Shown here: one piece after another, positions 30,964 through 43,815 of the stretch | Layout of the letters: each line of letters starts with the position of its first letter | Numbering within the stretch: position 1 is the first letter of the stretch | Origin: Cladorhizidae sp. MBARI D1340-BT2 | Lineage: Eukaryota > Porifera > Demospongiae > Poecilosclerida > Cladorhizidae | Direction: 5' to 3' | DNA: 64,000 nt | Assembly: GCA_028752905.1 (NCBI GenBank) | Contig: JAQNBH010000004.1 | Coordinates: forward strand, 39,364,336-39,428,335 | Program-made: the position numbers and the translations under genes | The notes under the pieces: model-generated | The model's database searches: none | What the model was told of the DNA's origin: nothing | What the model saw: the letters and a program-made list of their open reading frames with translations, nothing else

Positions 30964-32950
30964 GTGCTCCAAGTTATTATTTTATTTTTTTATCGTCGCA
31001 TGTTCAAGGCAGTCAGTGCACCGGCCTGGCTAACCATCAGTACTCGCACTCACATATGGAACTGTACATCTCCCTCTGCAAAATTTATGATACTGAGAAG
31101 CCAAAAAAAAAAACACCATTTTGACAAAAATGAACTTTGAATTGTGGCTGGCGTCATTGCTGAATCTGTTTCACTTTATTTTGTTTACCTAGCTTGCGAG
31201 ACTATTGGCCTCCGCTACGCTTCAAAGCTCCTGGGATGACAACACTGGGCCACAGTGTGGTTATGTGTTTAGATCAAGTCCCGTATTATTGAAAATGTGT
31301 TTGGGATCACTTTCGGAAAAATTAGCCTTTACCTCTGATACTATATACTGAGAAGGCTAGCTTGATGTGGTGCCCGGTGGTATATACCCTACTAGAAAAT
31401 ATCTATCGGCTGGTGGTTGTGGCTCCAGCAGGCACATACAGCTCCACGTGTAGGAGTTCCATCCACTGAGCACACTGAATGAATTGGCTCAAAACCTCCA
31501 TTAAGTATAATTATGCATTTCATATGTATACAGATTTCAACATATGGGACATACCCACATTGTATGTGTTACTCATAAACGGCACCCAAGATGTTGAGAT
31601 AGTCACCTAGTACTATATATACATTGAGAAAGAAAATAAATGACATGATTGTGTAATGGTGCAACTTCTATGACTAACAACAGGAAGGCCTGTGGCGGAG
31701 GATCTGGTTACCCCCAGTATGTATTTGTTGAATCCCGGTCACCTATCGTCAGCATCTAGGGGCTCCATTAGCGGTGTCTACTTGCTACTTCTTCCAGAAT
31801 TTAGCTTTGCCATTGCTGACTTTATGCAGAGGACAAACCAGTTACTCTGTAGATTGGTAACAAATCTCTCTGGAGATTTGTGATAGCTTCTGGTTCCACC
31901 AGCTCTTGGTATGTCCCCTTCAACTTACATAATTTTCCATAACTATTCCAGATTGTTATAAGTTTATAATAATAATAATGTGAAACACGTGGATGCATGC
32001 AGATAGGAAAACTAAAGTCTCCAACCTCCTCTGTTCTCCAATGTATATAGACTTTCCCCCAGCTGCATGGAATGTGATATATATCTTTCAAAATATTGTT
32101 TTAGTTCCTGATGCAAAATGAACACCTGTGTTGCTTGTGGCGGAGCATGCTTTCAGAGTACTGGATCATATGCCCAATCAGTTTCATTTGAAATGTCCCT
32201 TGACTCCAAACTGCCTGGGAAAAGAGATAAGATGTTCACCTAAATAGAGGAGTCGGTATTAAATTAACCTTAGACAGGCACAAAATAATGATTTTTCATC
32301 TGTAAAATGTATGCAACTGCTGTGATTTGTCTTGGACAGGAAGTAGTATTAAGGTCATCACCGATGCGGGTGTTCCATTGTTGACATGGTGAAGACTTAA
32401 TTGGTTAGCAAAATGACTGTGGTACCTTTGTTATTACATTTTCATTTCAGATGGCCAGAGGCAATGCTACTGAATGGATGGAATACGATCAGGAAAACAT
32501 GTGAAGCCAATCAATTTGTTGCTTTAGTGGTGAAAATTCACTTCCATTCCCTGCAAGAAAATCGCTAGAATTATGCATGCCTTATTGATATTTAGAAGGA
32601 TACAGTGCCCCCCCCCGGGTCAAGGGAGGTCACCTGATACTGCAACAACCTACACTCCATCCTCAGATAGGTCACAACTAATATCTTGGTATAACTACTC
32701 CAATCACAGATGCTTTATTCACCTCACAGAATTCTAATACTATTTATGCTCAAATGAACTGCCTCCCAGATGACCATCGAACAACGACAGGGGTATCACT
32801 GAGAACTACGACACAGCGATTCTCAAGGTTAAACATCTTACTCCATGTTGGATGTGTACAGAACTATGTGATAAGATAGAAGTTGAAGTTTGGTCAGAAG
32901 AAGAGTAAGGTAATGGTAATTGTCATTGGTCATTGGGAAAGGGTGAAGTG
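30964..32950. other. Intergenic, no gene recognised
   Basis: AT-rich DNA with only short, motif-free open frames on both strands. No repeat family recognised. Confidence 0.45.
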
Positions 32951-32963
32951 CTGTAAGTAGTGG

Positions 32964-33505
<542 letters not shown>

Positions 33506-33734
33506 CAATATACATGAATTACAGAAGAGGTGACAGTGATATGAGGATGTAGCTTTGTACTGATGGTCTTCTAGAAATTAACTAGTAGCCAATAATGGCT
33601 TGAAATTACAAGGGAACGGAACATTAGAACAATTTACAAATGGACATTGAAAGTGGAAAGTGCACAAGTCATTGGAATAAAAGTTTGCAATGAAATGATT
33701 ATAAAAATATGATTTTAAGTTTTAGACAATGACA

Positions 33735-34370
33735 TTAATACATGGTCAATAGGTGTGGGAGCCAATTGAAGAAGAAATGCTGACTTTTGATTGCAGTGGA
33801 TTGAGTGTGGAGTAACTTTACATGACCTTCCGATGTTGTGCACGATGATGATAGAGTTATGTACTTGAAGATGTTAAAATGACCTCTAGGCTGTTTTAAA
33901 GATTTAAATATGTCAAGAGTCATCATTAAGGGAAGAATGTTTAAACTCAATAAGTGAGACTTGTAGTCAGATTTGCAGTCATTAAGGGGGTCCACTACCT
34001 CAGAAGCCATCCAGGCAGTGTGCCTGTCCCATCCTTTTTTTTATAGTTTAGTGGCAAGATGTTTGATATGCTGGAATGAGAAGAAAACCCTTTTCCCTGA
34101 CCAATTTCAGGTATCTTTCCTATGAGCAATGCAGCCATCCAATAAACATACCTTCTCCAGTAACTTGATATTTTGTAATGCATATTTTCTGTGGCCAGGT
34201 CTGGAAGAGGATATGCAGAGTGACTGGAACATGATCGACATATGCAATGGCAAAAAGCTTCTTTAGTCAATCGGTGAGGATAATAGCTATGGAAGGCCTC
34301 AAAGGCCTCTGCTTTTTGGGGAACTTTCAAACGCTGGTCATTGTGAGGTGTGACCTGTGACAAATTTTAC
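33735..34370 (-). other. Unrecognised - strand open segments
   Basis: Two neighbouring - strand frames (34363-33995 and 34010-33735) share similar style. The first contains LTKEAFCHCICRSCSSHSAY and a Trp/Tyr-rich stretch. I recognise no family. They may be a decayed transposon. I do not assign a function. Confidence 0.25.
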
Positions 34371-34629
34371 CTCAGTTAGAGCCTTTCATTGCTACCAGAG
34401 ATAGTGCTGGTTGGTACAAGCCAATATAAGGGAACCAAAGACAGAAAGGACCTTGAGTAGGAGCCTTGTGATCATTGAGCGGATCTTGCCCATGAGTTTG
34501 TCAATGAAGAAGCTGATGCTCTCACTTCTTACAATTTGGAATTCTGGTCTCAATTCCATATTGTCTATAATAATAATCTCTCAATGAACTCTCATTTGCA
34601 TTAAAATCACCTTGTCAATAATCAAATTC

Positions 34630-34725
34630 AAATTTTATTCACTCGACGTTTCAACTCGATGCTCTAGTCTTCATCAGGAATAATCCATTATTCCTGATGA
34701 ACTAGAGCATATAATCTCGTTAGTC
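34630..34725. repeat. Inverted repeat with Penelope/hammerhead-like core
   Basis: A near-perfect hairpin: GCTCTAGTCTTCATCAGGAA is followed by its inverse TTCCTGATGAACTAGAGC. Read on the - strand, the left arm continues CTGATGA ... GAGTT-GAAAC-GTCGAG, which has the hammerhead core elements CTGATGA and GAAA and a GUC triplet. A possible 4-bp stem I (ATTC/GAGT) and stem II (GACT/AGTT) can be drawn. Stem III would have no loop, so only a dimer could fold. No coding remnant is adjacent. Confidence 0.5.
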
Positions 34726-35719
34726 AATTTCTAAAGGTTGCAAAGATCTTATTCCAAATATTGATTTCAAAAGTGACAAGTGAACACACACAAATGTTAG
34801 ATAGCCACTCATTAAAGTGTACTGAATAGGATGGATTACATAATACATACACAAAACCACTAGATTCCTCCCCAGTAAGATTAAAAGGTGGAAGGTCACA
34901 CAAAAATGAAAAAATGACTCACAAGACTGTGCAAAGTAATAAGTGTGTCCCAACGGTGTGTCACAACTGTTGTTCTAACCACAGTCGGTACTTGAATGTC
35001 AGCTCCAAGAGTTGAAGTAAATGTGAAACAGCAGGTAAGTCAGGTTCCATGGAATCATCAGTGGAACTATATATTGGGACTTGTTAACATGTCTGGAACT
35101 GAAACTGACTCAAGAAGCTATATAAACATTGCTAATCCTTCATTGCTAGCGTTTAGTGTCACCTACAATCAAGAAGCTTCCCTAGGCTCAGGTAAAGCTT
35201 CTACACTCCATCTGTCCATGTTTCTATAAGAGTTAATAGATGACAGGAATGGATGATTAATTTTTATTCTGACTTAGCCACTTGATTCATCAACATAGCT
35301 TAGACGAGTTTGACGAGTTTGCTGAATTGGAAGTCAAGGATAATGTTTCCTAAACTGAAAATTATTGCCACATAAACATCTCAGCTGGTACTGTTCCCAA
35401 TAGGCTCTGTTTCTAATTTATAAAGAGTATATATCACTCTTAGCTGCTTCTCCAAATTATAATCCAATCTGATGACATCAATAATTTACAGATCAGCTAG
35501 TAATTCCTCTTTCTGTGCTTCCTAAACACCAATTAAAAAAATATTTTTATTGTACCTTCACTTGCCACACAAGGCCTTGTATTTATTGCTAGTAAAATAT
35601 AAATTATAGGTATACTAAGGAATGTTTAAGCTAGAAGATGCCATGTTTAATCTAGAAGGCAGCATTTTCTCTCCATAATGCAACCAAGAGTGATCCTGAC
35701 CCAGAAGGCAGCCGGCCGA

Positions 35720-36300
35720 TCCTGTTTCTGTCCCCCAGCTACCCATGGAGTTCCAGAGGGGTGGATGTATCTAAGTGGCCTACCATCTTCCTGTACATGT
35801 CATTGAAAGCATGCCCTTTTTACGCTGCTGTAGGGATGTGATGACTGGATGTTGACAGCAGCAGGCTTCCCCATCTTCCAATTATGGTGGAACACATCAT
35901 GTAGGAGATGGGGATGGGGATGGCAAGGCAGCAGGTTGATCTGTGGGAAAAGTGTATCCCTGATGGCATCGTGTCGATTGATCCTATCCCCATTCCCACC
36001 GCATCCCACCTGGTGGTGCCCAAAATGGTAGGATGCATCTGGCAGATGGGGCAAGGAGTACCAGTTAGAAACATCTCATCACTAAGACAGTACTGAAAGA
36101 AGAGACAGAAATTCTGATCCAGTTAATGGAGAGCCAGTGCCTGGCAGGAAATGGTGTTCAATCAGTCACCTGCATGAGGAATAGCAGTAACTAGGGCCTT
36201 AGAGTGGGACCAGGGAGCCAAAGTTAGCAGGTTGTTGTAGGATGCTAGATCGATATAGTGGGAGAGGACATGCTGCTGGATTTGGATGCATACATAGATA
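35720..36300 (-). pseudogene. LINE C-terminal fragment, same family as 20671-21567
   Basis: The - strand reads GHHQVGCGGNGDRINRHDAI then RDTLFPQ. The same block in the copy at 20671-21567 reads DHQVGCGGNGDRIHRHDSIR. Nearby pieces in other frames (GTPCPICQMH and the ..LPIT.A segment) continue the similarity up to about 36290. Frameshifts and stops are frequent, so this is an older, shorter copy. Confidence 0.65.
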
Positions 36301-36815
36301 TGCCATGCATGGCAATATATAAAAATTTCGTTCTACTCTCTGACTTCTCTTGATAATTATGACTCTACTGAGAAGATTGAAATGACATCATCATTTACTG
36401 GCATGTCTTGCTGGACATTATAGTTGAACATAAAGATGGTAATAGTTAGTTGTAGTTGCAGCATGGGCATACGGTGTAAGGAACGCAGCAAGTGCATACG
36501 TGTGATAATGGTGTCAGGGTTAATGTTGGTAAGGAAACAATGCCATAAAAAACTTTTATTAAAGTTATTTCAATATTTGGCAAAGAGGAGAGGTCCACAG
36601 GATGGAGTAGCTATATTCTGCCGTGCAATTAAAGTAGAAGTGGCATTGTAGTGTTCAAGTTCCCAAGCACTATGTGCAAACTTATATAACTTTTTAGCTA
36701 ATGCACAAATAGGCTTCAAAAGTGAGAAGTGACACATAAAATTCCTAATAGACGATGTGCTATGCTGTTGTGGCCTTAACAGGGTCAACAGTTATCAAGA
36801 TTAAATTATATATTA

Positions 36816-36860
36816 ACCCATTCACACCATATGGCACTCTGGAATTTATTGATCGAAAAA
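36816..36860 (+). repeat. Possible orphan piggyBac-type terminus
   Basis: TTAA at 36816 is followed by CCCATTCAC, the same first nine bases as the piggyBac element that starts at 1910. I could not find a matching inverted end followed by TTAA nearby. It may be the far end of the decayed piggyBac copy at 40030-43330, or a chance match. Confidence 0.3.
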
Positions 36861-37602
36861 ACAATGTGCATGTTTATGGCAATAAGTTTTATATCATAAA
36901 TTGCTTATTTTCCTGCACTATTTAGCACCTAATTTGAAGAGCACAGAAATGACTAGGCAACTAAGTCTAGCAGAAACCATTTTTCTAGTAATAGGCAGTT
37001 CTTTTAACTCACCTGAAGATGATTCTAGCAAGGTAAAAGTTTGTGGCATCCAGTCTTTCTTTGAAAAGTCTTCCTCCAAATGTGCAACCTTGGATAAGAT
37101 GGCGACAATAGTATGGAACATGGGTGGATGCGCTTAGCGCTAGAGCAAAAAGTGATGACATGGTCTCTGATGAGGAAGGAATGGATAAGAAACTTCTCAG
37201 TTTTGCAAATGGGATCTAGTTAATATTGTGTGTTGTCCAAGGGATGAAGTTATTTCTTCCAAGGTAAAACGTGGGTAATGCATATAGCTAGCTTCCCAGT
37301 ATTTTCTGGGATATTGTTTGTTGAAATTATAATTTACGTTTATAGATTTGATGATGATAGAGAAGTAGCTTCATTTTGCTTCTTTGTTCTCCATCTCATA
37401 AATTATAATAAATGCATACATACTGTAAGTAAAAATAGATTCAGCATTTAGTAAGCAATCTCATAATCATATATATATGTATGGTACATGACAAACAAGG
37501 CCATACCATATTGATAGATTTTGTACTCTTGTTGGTTATGTCTTTGGTGGTGTAATCATTCAGCAGCACACCAGCACAATAAACTATGACTTGTATTCAA
37601 TA

Positions 37603-37781
37603 CCAATACTCTTGCATTAAGCTCTGGATCTGACCCATAAGTAAACACAACACAGGGTCAGTCAATACTCGTGCATTAAGCTCTGCATCTGATCCATAAG
37701 TAAACACAACACAGCGTCAGCCAATACTCATGCATTAAGCTCTGGATCTGATCCGCAAAGTAAACACAACTCAGGGTCACA
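37603..37781. repeat. 59-bp tandem repeat, three copies
   Basis: CAATACTCNTGCATTAAGCT starts at 37604, 37663 and 37722, each followed by a CTGATCC-ATAAGTAAACACAACAC stretch. Copies are highly similar, which suggests recent duplication. Confidence 0.92.
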
Positions 37782-38896
37782 TCAGGTCCACTGCTTCACT
37801 CAAAAGAAGCTCTGCCAATTTCCATGTTTCTCCAGAACCACACCATAGGTGGAGGAACAAGGGGGACATCCCCCCTCCCCCAGGTGTTTTTTTGGCATCT
37901 TTTGGCCCCCATTTTATGAATCTACGGATAACACAGGTACATCAAAAAAATCAAAATGTGTAATGACACAAATCAAATTAACAACATTCCTGATACCAGT
38001 AACCTACGTGATTACATAGAGTGCCCAAATGCTCATTGAAGTGATTTCTAAGGAAAGAGTCAATCTTAGTTGAGTTAAGTGGAGAGAATCAGAACAGAGC
38101 CTATCAGGCATGCACTGTACACTGCAAGCACACTATCACTCTGCTCTTGGACTTAATTCTGATCCGACAGAGTCAAGCTCACAACCTTCATTAGAATCTG
38201 CAGAAGTATCGGAGTCAGGAAGTTCACAAATAATCCTTTATTAATTGTGGGGTATGTGTTGCCAAGATACGATTTATATATCAGGCTAAAGATCCAGTTT
38301 CTATTAAGAAAATAATAATTCCTCATGGCCAAAGAGTCCACAATTCTGCACTGATTGGTACATATTGCTTACCCATGATTAGTTTAGTGCACCATACGTA
38401 TGAATGGTCATTGCCATAGCAAGAAAAGAGGTTTGTCGATGGATATAAATGCTGATCCAGCCTTGTTGGATTCAACAATTAGAAGAAGGCATGTGAGCAT
38501 TTTGAGCACCATTAACTCAGTAATGCTCATAGTAAAGCTGTTTTAAAAATTGAATTGGCTTCTGTGCTTAACCCTGACATGGATAGACTTACACAAGGTT
38601 TTTCTATTTATGTACTAATTTTTTATATCTTTCAAAAAAAGCGATAAAGTACCTTGCAACTTTAGTCTATGAAAGAGCCCCTGTTTGAGGATCAATCATG
38701 GTTGCTTTGCAACTAACCACAATGAAGTGAAATATCTCAATTTTGCACTGAATTTTCTACACAAACCACACTAGATTCTACTGTTTGATATTTATGAATG
38801 TATTTTGTAATACTGAATTCACTAACAATATGCTAAAAATAATACTTATGTACGACTGAGATTTAGCCTGACAACACAAAACACTCACACACTTAA

Positions 38897-39813
38897 GGGA
38901 GGCTTTTACCAATTCTGGGGTGGTCGACACAACTTGTCATAACTTTTTTTTTTATTTCTCAATGCAGGTGAAATTTTATCTAGATGCAGTGTATTGAATG
39001 TGCTTTCTTTTGATATGCTCAGATTTTGCATATCTACTATATATATACCTAGGTGAAGTTATGGATCCCACCTCAGTATCAGGGGCAAATATTCTAACTC
39101 ATGGCCACTTAGTCCTAACCACTTCCCACTTAGGAAGTGCTTAGAGTGATCATAGAAGTGCAAAGTGAATGGCTAAATATCATTAGCACAACAACTGAAT
39201 TTTAAGAGAGGTCAACCTGAAGTTCTAAACATGGTATGTATATCCATATGCATACCTCCACCATGGATGGACTTAAACATGTTTTAGTCATTCACTATTT
39301 AGAGCAGGGAAAGGACTTTCAAATGATATATTAAAATCTTGTATATATACATTAAAAAATGAGCAAGTTAGAATATTTCCAGATTCGGAAACAGTGATTT
39401 TCAGGAGAAGCCATGAAAAGTGGGTGTGTTTTGGGGGGTATTTTTTGGTAAAAATCGAAATGATGACGGTTGCCTGACAGGATGCGCAGATCATGTGATG
39501 ACAGCACAGGGCTGCGTGGTAACTATGGTAATTGGAAGCTTACTGAGAGCTTCATTTAGAGTCCTTTTCCAGACTTCTATCATGAATGGTTAGGGAGATA
39601 CGCTTACCTTTGGCAGGAGCGCCGTCTTCAAGATTCAAACGGTATTTTGTATATAGCTTGATAATGTGAAATAGAATGCACAAAAAGGTGCATAACTTCA
39701 TAATGGAGCATTGAAATACTCTGAAACTTGAAACATAACAACTACATGCATCAAGGTATAGAATAGAGCAATAAAAAAAATTAAACCATAAAAAAAAATG
39801 GTAAAAGCCTCCC
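38897..39813. mobile_element. TTAA-flanked MITE, 917 bp
   Basis: TTAA at 38893-38896 is followed by GGGAGGCTTTTACC, and the right end is GGTAAAAGCCTCCC followed by TTAA at 39814-39817. The perfect 14-bp inverted ends and TTAA duplications indicate a piggyBac- or Kolobok-type non-autonomous element. No transposase is visible inside. The - strand frame at 39917-39552 runs across the right end and is not supported as a gene. Confidence 0.82.
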
Positions 39814-40029
39814 TTAACAAGCAAGCAGATATTCACATCGTAGAAACCGACACAAAGGAAGTTACAGACGAAGGCAAATATGCTCTGTGGATGATGTATG
39901 CCATGCACATACCACATCAGTACACAAATGGTGACAGGTTGGTAGTGTTACACCTCTGTGCATGTGTGCATGCCATAGACATAACACACTTATGCACATA
40001 GTACAACACACAAATAAAATAATATACAA

Positions 40030-40597
40030 CCAAAAAAGACAGGGCTGATGAGATCACCGGCAGTAATCCACATGCTTGTGGTACTTCGCTAAGCACTTGC
40101 ACTCATCATCTGTGCACAGGTAAATTTGGCAGGTAGAGCACGATGTCTGTGACTCATGTCTGTTGCCACACTCTGGAAGTTGCTTGTTTTGCCTTGTACC
40201 CTCACAATTGACACAATTATTGGCCTTGACCACTGTACGAGGATAGTTTCCAAGATCATGGTTTAGTTGGGTATACTAAGCATGCTGATCACTCCGAGGA
40301 CATCTTGGGCACTTCCAGGATGAAAATGTGTGTATGAGTTGAACAGCAAGCTCAAGGCAAAAGGTGAGGTAATCTCTTTTAGCAGACACTTGTGTGTGCT
40401 CAGCTGGCATAACATGCACCTCCATGATGAAGCTGCTCAAAATGGCTGATTAATAAAAGACATGCTTCCACCACTTTGCAATATGCTTCCCTATGTTTGC
40501 AGCACTGCTCTATTTGGTCATTGTGGTCTACTCCCCTCATGTAGCACTGGTAATCTGGTAAGCAGGAAGGGCAAGGCTTGTCTTCCTGGGCACCAGT
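40030..40597 (-). pseudogene. piggyBac transposase C-terminal part (left of the hAT insertion)
   Basis: In shifting - strand frames: CPSCLPDYQCYMRGVDHNDQ (the M-x-G-V-D-x-x-D-Q motif with a catalytic Asp), then HREAYCKVVEACLLL. Further on: RTVVKANNCVNCEGTRQNKQ, SCSTCQIYLCTDDECKCLAK and YHKHVDYC. The last two are the Cys-rich cross-brace domain, with the closing C...YH. The order is that of a piggyBac transposase end. Its upstream continuation lies across the hAT at 43215-43330. The gene is broken by several shifts. Confidence 0.75.
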
Positions 40598-43214
40598 TAG
40601 GCCCTGGCGGATTATGCTAGCATAATTTTGGGAAAAATAGGTGATTCAGAGAATTGAGAATAATGTCTGGAAAAATAGGTAAGCTTTCAGGAAAAATAGG
40701 CTGACTTTCAGGAAAAATAGGCAGACTTTCAGGAGAAATCTAAATGATTTCGTAGATTAGACATAAGAGTGACTGAATGCATCACAGTGACAGCTTATCC
40801 ACACCTCTCAAGTCTCACTTATTGAAATTGTGACACACTTAGCCAGGTCACAAAAGCATGTAGGATATGTGGGTAAGATTCTTGCTGATACCAGTTGTGA
40901 AATAACCACAGTGTGGTCATTTCACAATGGTCAAGTATTGTCTACTGGTAAAGGGTTAGTCTGCTTGGCAGTTAATTACTTTATTGTGTACAGACCACAT
41001 GGCTTGTGCACTGAACAGTTGAGTTTGCAGCTAGCTATTTGTAGCTGAAGTATAATAATGGCTGAGACAATAGAGGCAGGACTAGATGGAGACACTGACA
41101 ATGTGTGTGACATCAATGAAAGTACCAGCTCAAACTACACAGAGTTGTCAGTCACCAATCTTGTAGATCGGCTCAAACCTTCTCAGCCATCAGACTTAGC
41201 CAGAAAAAGGAAGATTGGCATCAACCTTCCTCCTGTAGGAAAGAAGAGAGGAAGAGGCTGTACAAACAATGATAGTCAGTTTCTCCAGCTGGAAGAGTGA
41301 AGGCTTACAAAAATGAACCTTTGGACAGTGAGCAATGGCAAACTGTTTTGTTCAGGCTGCCGGGAACAACTCTCTGTAAAGAAAAGTTCCTTAGAGTTTC
41401 ACATCAAGTCTCTGAAGCAAGTGAGGGGCAAGGAACATTTGGTATCGAAAGAAAAGCGTCAATTGGGCTTAGTGAGGTCACTCTGGCAATTTGATAGAGA
41501 AGTTCATCCATCAGGTGAAACATTACCCGATTCTACCCATATGTACAGAGTGAATGTAGTGACTGCTCTACTAATAGCAGGTGTTCCTCTAAGCAAGTTA
41601 GATGCCTTTAGGGACCTACTTGAAGAAAATGCATTTTCCCTATCTGATTCATCACACCTTCGTCGTCTGATACCATTCATCTTGCATGATGAAATCAGTA
41701 AACTGAAACAAGATATTTGCGGGAGACTTGTAGCAATAATTTTTTATGGAATGACCCATGTGTGTGAGGCCTTTGTGATTGTTCTACGTTACATAGATAA
41801 AGAGTGGGCTATCAAGTAGCGTGTTTGTCGGCCGATGCTTTTAGCTAAAGAGAAGAATGTGCTCGGCAACTAATAACTGTTTTGTCAACTGAGCTGTCAA
41901 TTGCTTCTAATTTGATTATAGCAATGAAGGACCGTGCATCAGTGAATGATGTGGCAATGAGGACCATATCTGTGATCATTAATAAGATAATGGATATCGG
42001 CTGTTTTTCGCACACTCTGGATCACGTTGGAGAAAGAATGAAAACACCTATCTTAGATGTGTTCATAAAGGCTTGGATAAGCTTGTTCGCTCACAGTCCG
42101 AAGTCAAGGCTTGCATGGAAGACACAGACTGGATTGTCCACTCCAACCTATTCAGCAACCAGATGGTGGAGTAAGTTTGAAGTTATCCACAAATTGCATG
42201 ACATGTTTGGAGATGTGCCTGATTTTCTGCATGGCAGTAATTTACCTCCATGTACAACTGGAAAATTACTGGAAATCATTGACGATCAAGCAGCATGAAA
42301 ATGGAACTCGCTATAACAGTAGATGCAATGGAACTGTTCGTCAAGGCAACATACTCATTGGAAGGTGATGGGCCATTAGTGTTAGTTGCCTATCAGCGAT
42401 TAAGTTCTGTATTCTCATGTCTCGTCACAATACTATCCAAATGTGGCTGCAGTCTCTAAGCATCTGTCAGGAGGAAATTCTACACGTGAGTGCCAACTGA
42501 TAGCTTACGCCAAAGCTTGTTGTGTCCCTGCCTACTCGTACTTCAAGGAGAAGCTTGACAGAGATCTCAGGCCTATTGTACTTGCCTTTAAGGTAGCACG
42601 TTACCTTTCATCTTCAAAAGTGAATGAACTTAAGCCAACTGCTGTTGATATTGATTCACTACTGTCTTCCCATTCTTGAACACGGAAGTGATTAATGGCT
42701 TAAAGTCTGAGTTACCTGAATATCTTGCAGCAGCTGAGGATGTTTCGGATAGCGTAGACCCCATTGAGTGGTGGAAGTGCCATGAGGAGAATGGTAGATT
42801 GCCTAATTGGACTCACACATGTAGATTAGTCTTATTGGTGCAGCCTTCGTCAGCTGCAGCTGAATGTGTATTCTCAATTTTGAGCAAAACCTTTTCTACG
42901 AAGCAAGAAACCTCTTTGGAGGATTACTTACAACTTTCTATTATGTTACAGTACAACTATAGTCTATAGATAATTGAATGTCTCGAATCTTGAATCCTTG
43001 ATTGCCTATATTCTCTTTTTAAATGATGTAACAATTGTTTGTCAAAACATAAATTGAGAAAAAGATGTATATTGTAAAGAATATTAGGAGCATAATTTCA
43101 TAAAAGGAAAGAAAAATAGGTAGAATGAAAACAAAAATAGAAAATAGGTGAATATTAGGAGCATAAAAGGAAAGAAAAATAGGCAGAAATTCGAGCATAA
43201 TCCGCCAAGGCCTA
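40598..43214 (+). mobile_element. hAT element with CGGBP1-like transposase
   Basis: The left end TAGGCCCTGGCGGATTATGC is mirrored by GCATAATCCGCCAAGGCCTA at the right end. A perfect 8-bp target duplication GCACCAGT lies at 40590-40597 and 43215-43222, classical for hAT. GAAAAATAGG motifs are repeated near both ends, in the same orientation. The element interrupts a piggyBac transposase relic on the opposite strand. Confidence 0.93.
41058..42969 (+). pseudogene. CGGBP1-like hAT transposase, frameshifted
   Basis: A first frame at 41058-41300 gives a 80-aa Ser/Lys-rich start. Then 41313-41819 reads LFCSGCREQLSVKKSSLEFH and IKSLKQVRGKEHL, a BED/CGGBP1-type C-x2-C ... H finger. Next come ATRWWSKFEVIHKLHDMFGD (42153-), ARYLSSSKVNELKPTA and finally LVLLVQPSSAAAECVFSILS and SLEDYLQLSIMLQYNYSL, the hAT C-terminal dimerisation domain (S-S-A-A-A-E-x-V-F-S). 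At least four frameshifts or stops divide it, so it is inactive. Full-length relatives are about 600 aa. Confidence 0.85.
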
Positions 43215-43330
43215 GCACCAGTGTGTGCCTCTCCAAATTTAAACCAGTAAATCATTGTGTTTAAACTATGTCTACTAAAATCTAGTGAGTTATTTATTTT
43301 GCATGTTTTCTTCAAGTTGGGCAAATGGAG
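43215..43330 (-). pseudogene. piggyBac transposase piece right of the hAT insertion
   Basis: The - strand reads YWFKFGEAHTGA up to the target duplication GCACCAGT. Joining to 40597 through that duplication continues with QEDKPCPSCLPDYQ. I could not clearly follow the transposase farther right, although the - strand at 43340-43550 may hold decayed upstream parts. Confidence 0.45.
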
Positions 43331-43649
43331 TTGAGGACTATGTAATAATTTTATGCGCCTTATGCTTTAATATATTATATATATTTTCTTATCGTTGATG
43401 GAATTGAATATGCTGAAAGGCATTGCCTGGATGGAGCATTATGCTGGAACCTATCTTATCATTGAGAAACGAGACAGGCTGGAGGCAATGATTGTGCCAT
43501 TGCAATCACAACAGCTTTATGCAGTGGGATTAACTCATCAGTCATAATCTTTTGATCAGAGCAAAATGCGACACCATCTATATAGCAATGTCCTTCCAAA
43601 CAAGAAAATTACTACCTTTCCTATTGAAAGGTCTCAGACGGACTGTAAT

Positions 43650-43815
43650 TTACAAGAAGTCGGACGAAAGAATACCACTTATCTGTATGTGTAGGCAGCC
43701 CCATGACCCTGCCCTTACAGTTGCACTGTGCACAGTTGCACAGTGCTGTTTATGTAAGGAATGGTTCCATCAGTCTTGTGCTAACATTCCTTCCAGCCAT
43801 TGCAAACTTACATAA
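43650..43815 (+). pseudogene. Possible PHD-finger fragment
   Basis: The + frame ends KKSDERIPLICMCRQPHDPA, CLCKEWFHQSCANIPSSHCK and a stop. The C-x-C ... C-x2-C-x-E-W-F-H-x2-C pattern with the EWFH core is typical of PHD fingers, which occur both in chromatin proteins and in some transposon proteins. No continuation is seen. It may be an isolated exon or a transposon remnant. Confidence 0.4.

Noticed and set aside
34996..35229. 77-aa + frame followed by a GTAAGT-like donor at about 35036
   Set aside because: A single donor-like site without a matching next exon or domain is not enough support.
39552..39917. 121-aa - strand frame rich in Phe, Cys and Tyr (membrane-protein-like)
   Set aside because: It crosses the right end of the TTAA MITE and its hydrophobicity comes from T-rich DNA.
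36816..43330. A single large piggyBac element from the TTAACCCATTCAC at 36816 to the transposase at 43330
   Set aside because: No matching inverted end with TTAA was found on the right, and a separate TTAA MITE lies between, so the borders are not supported.
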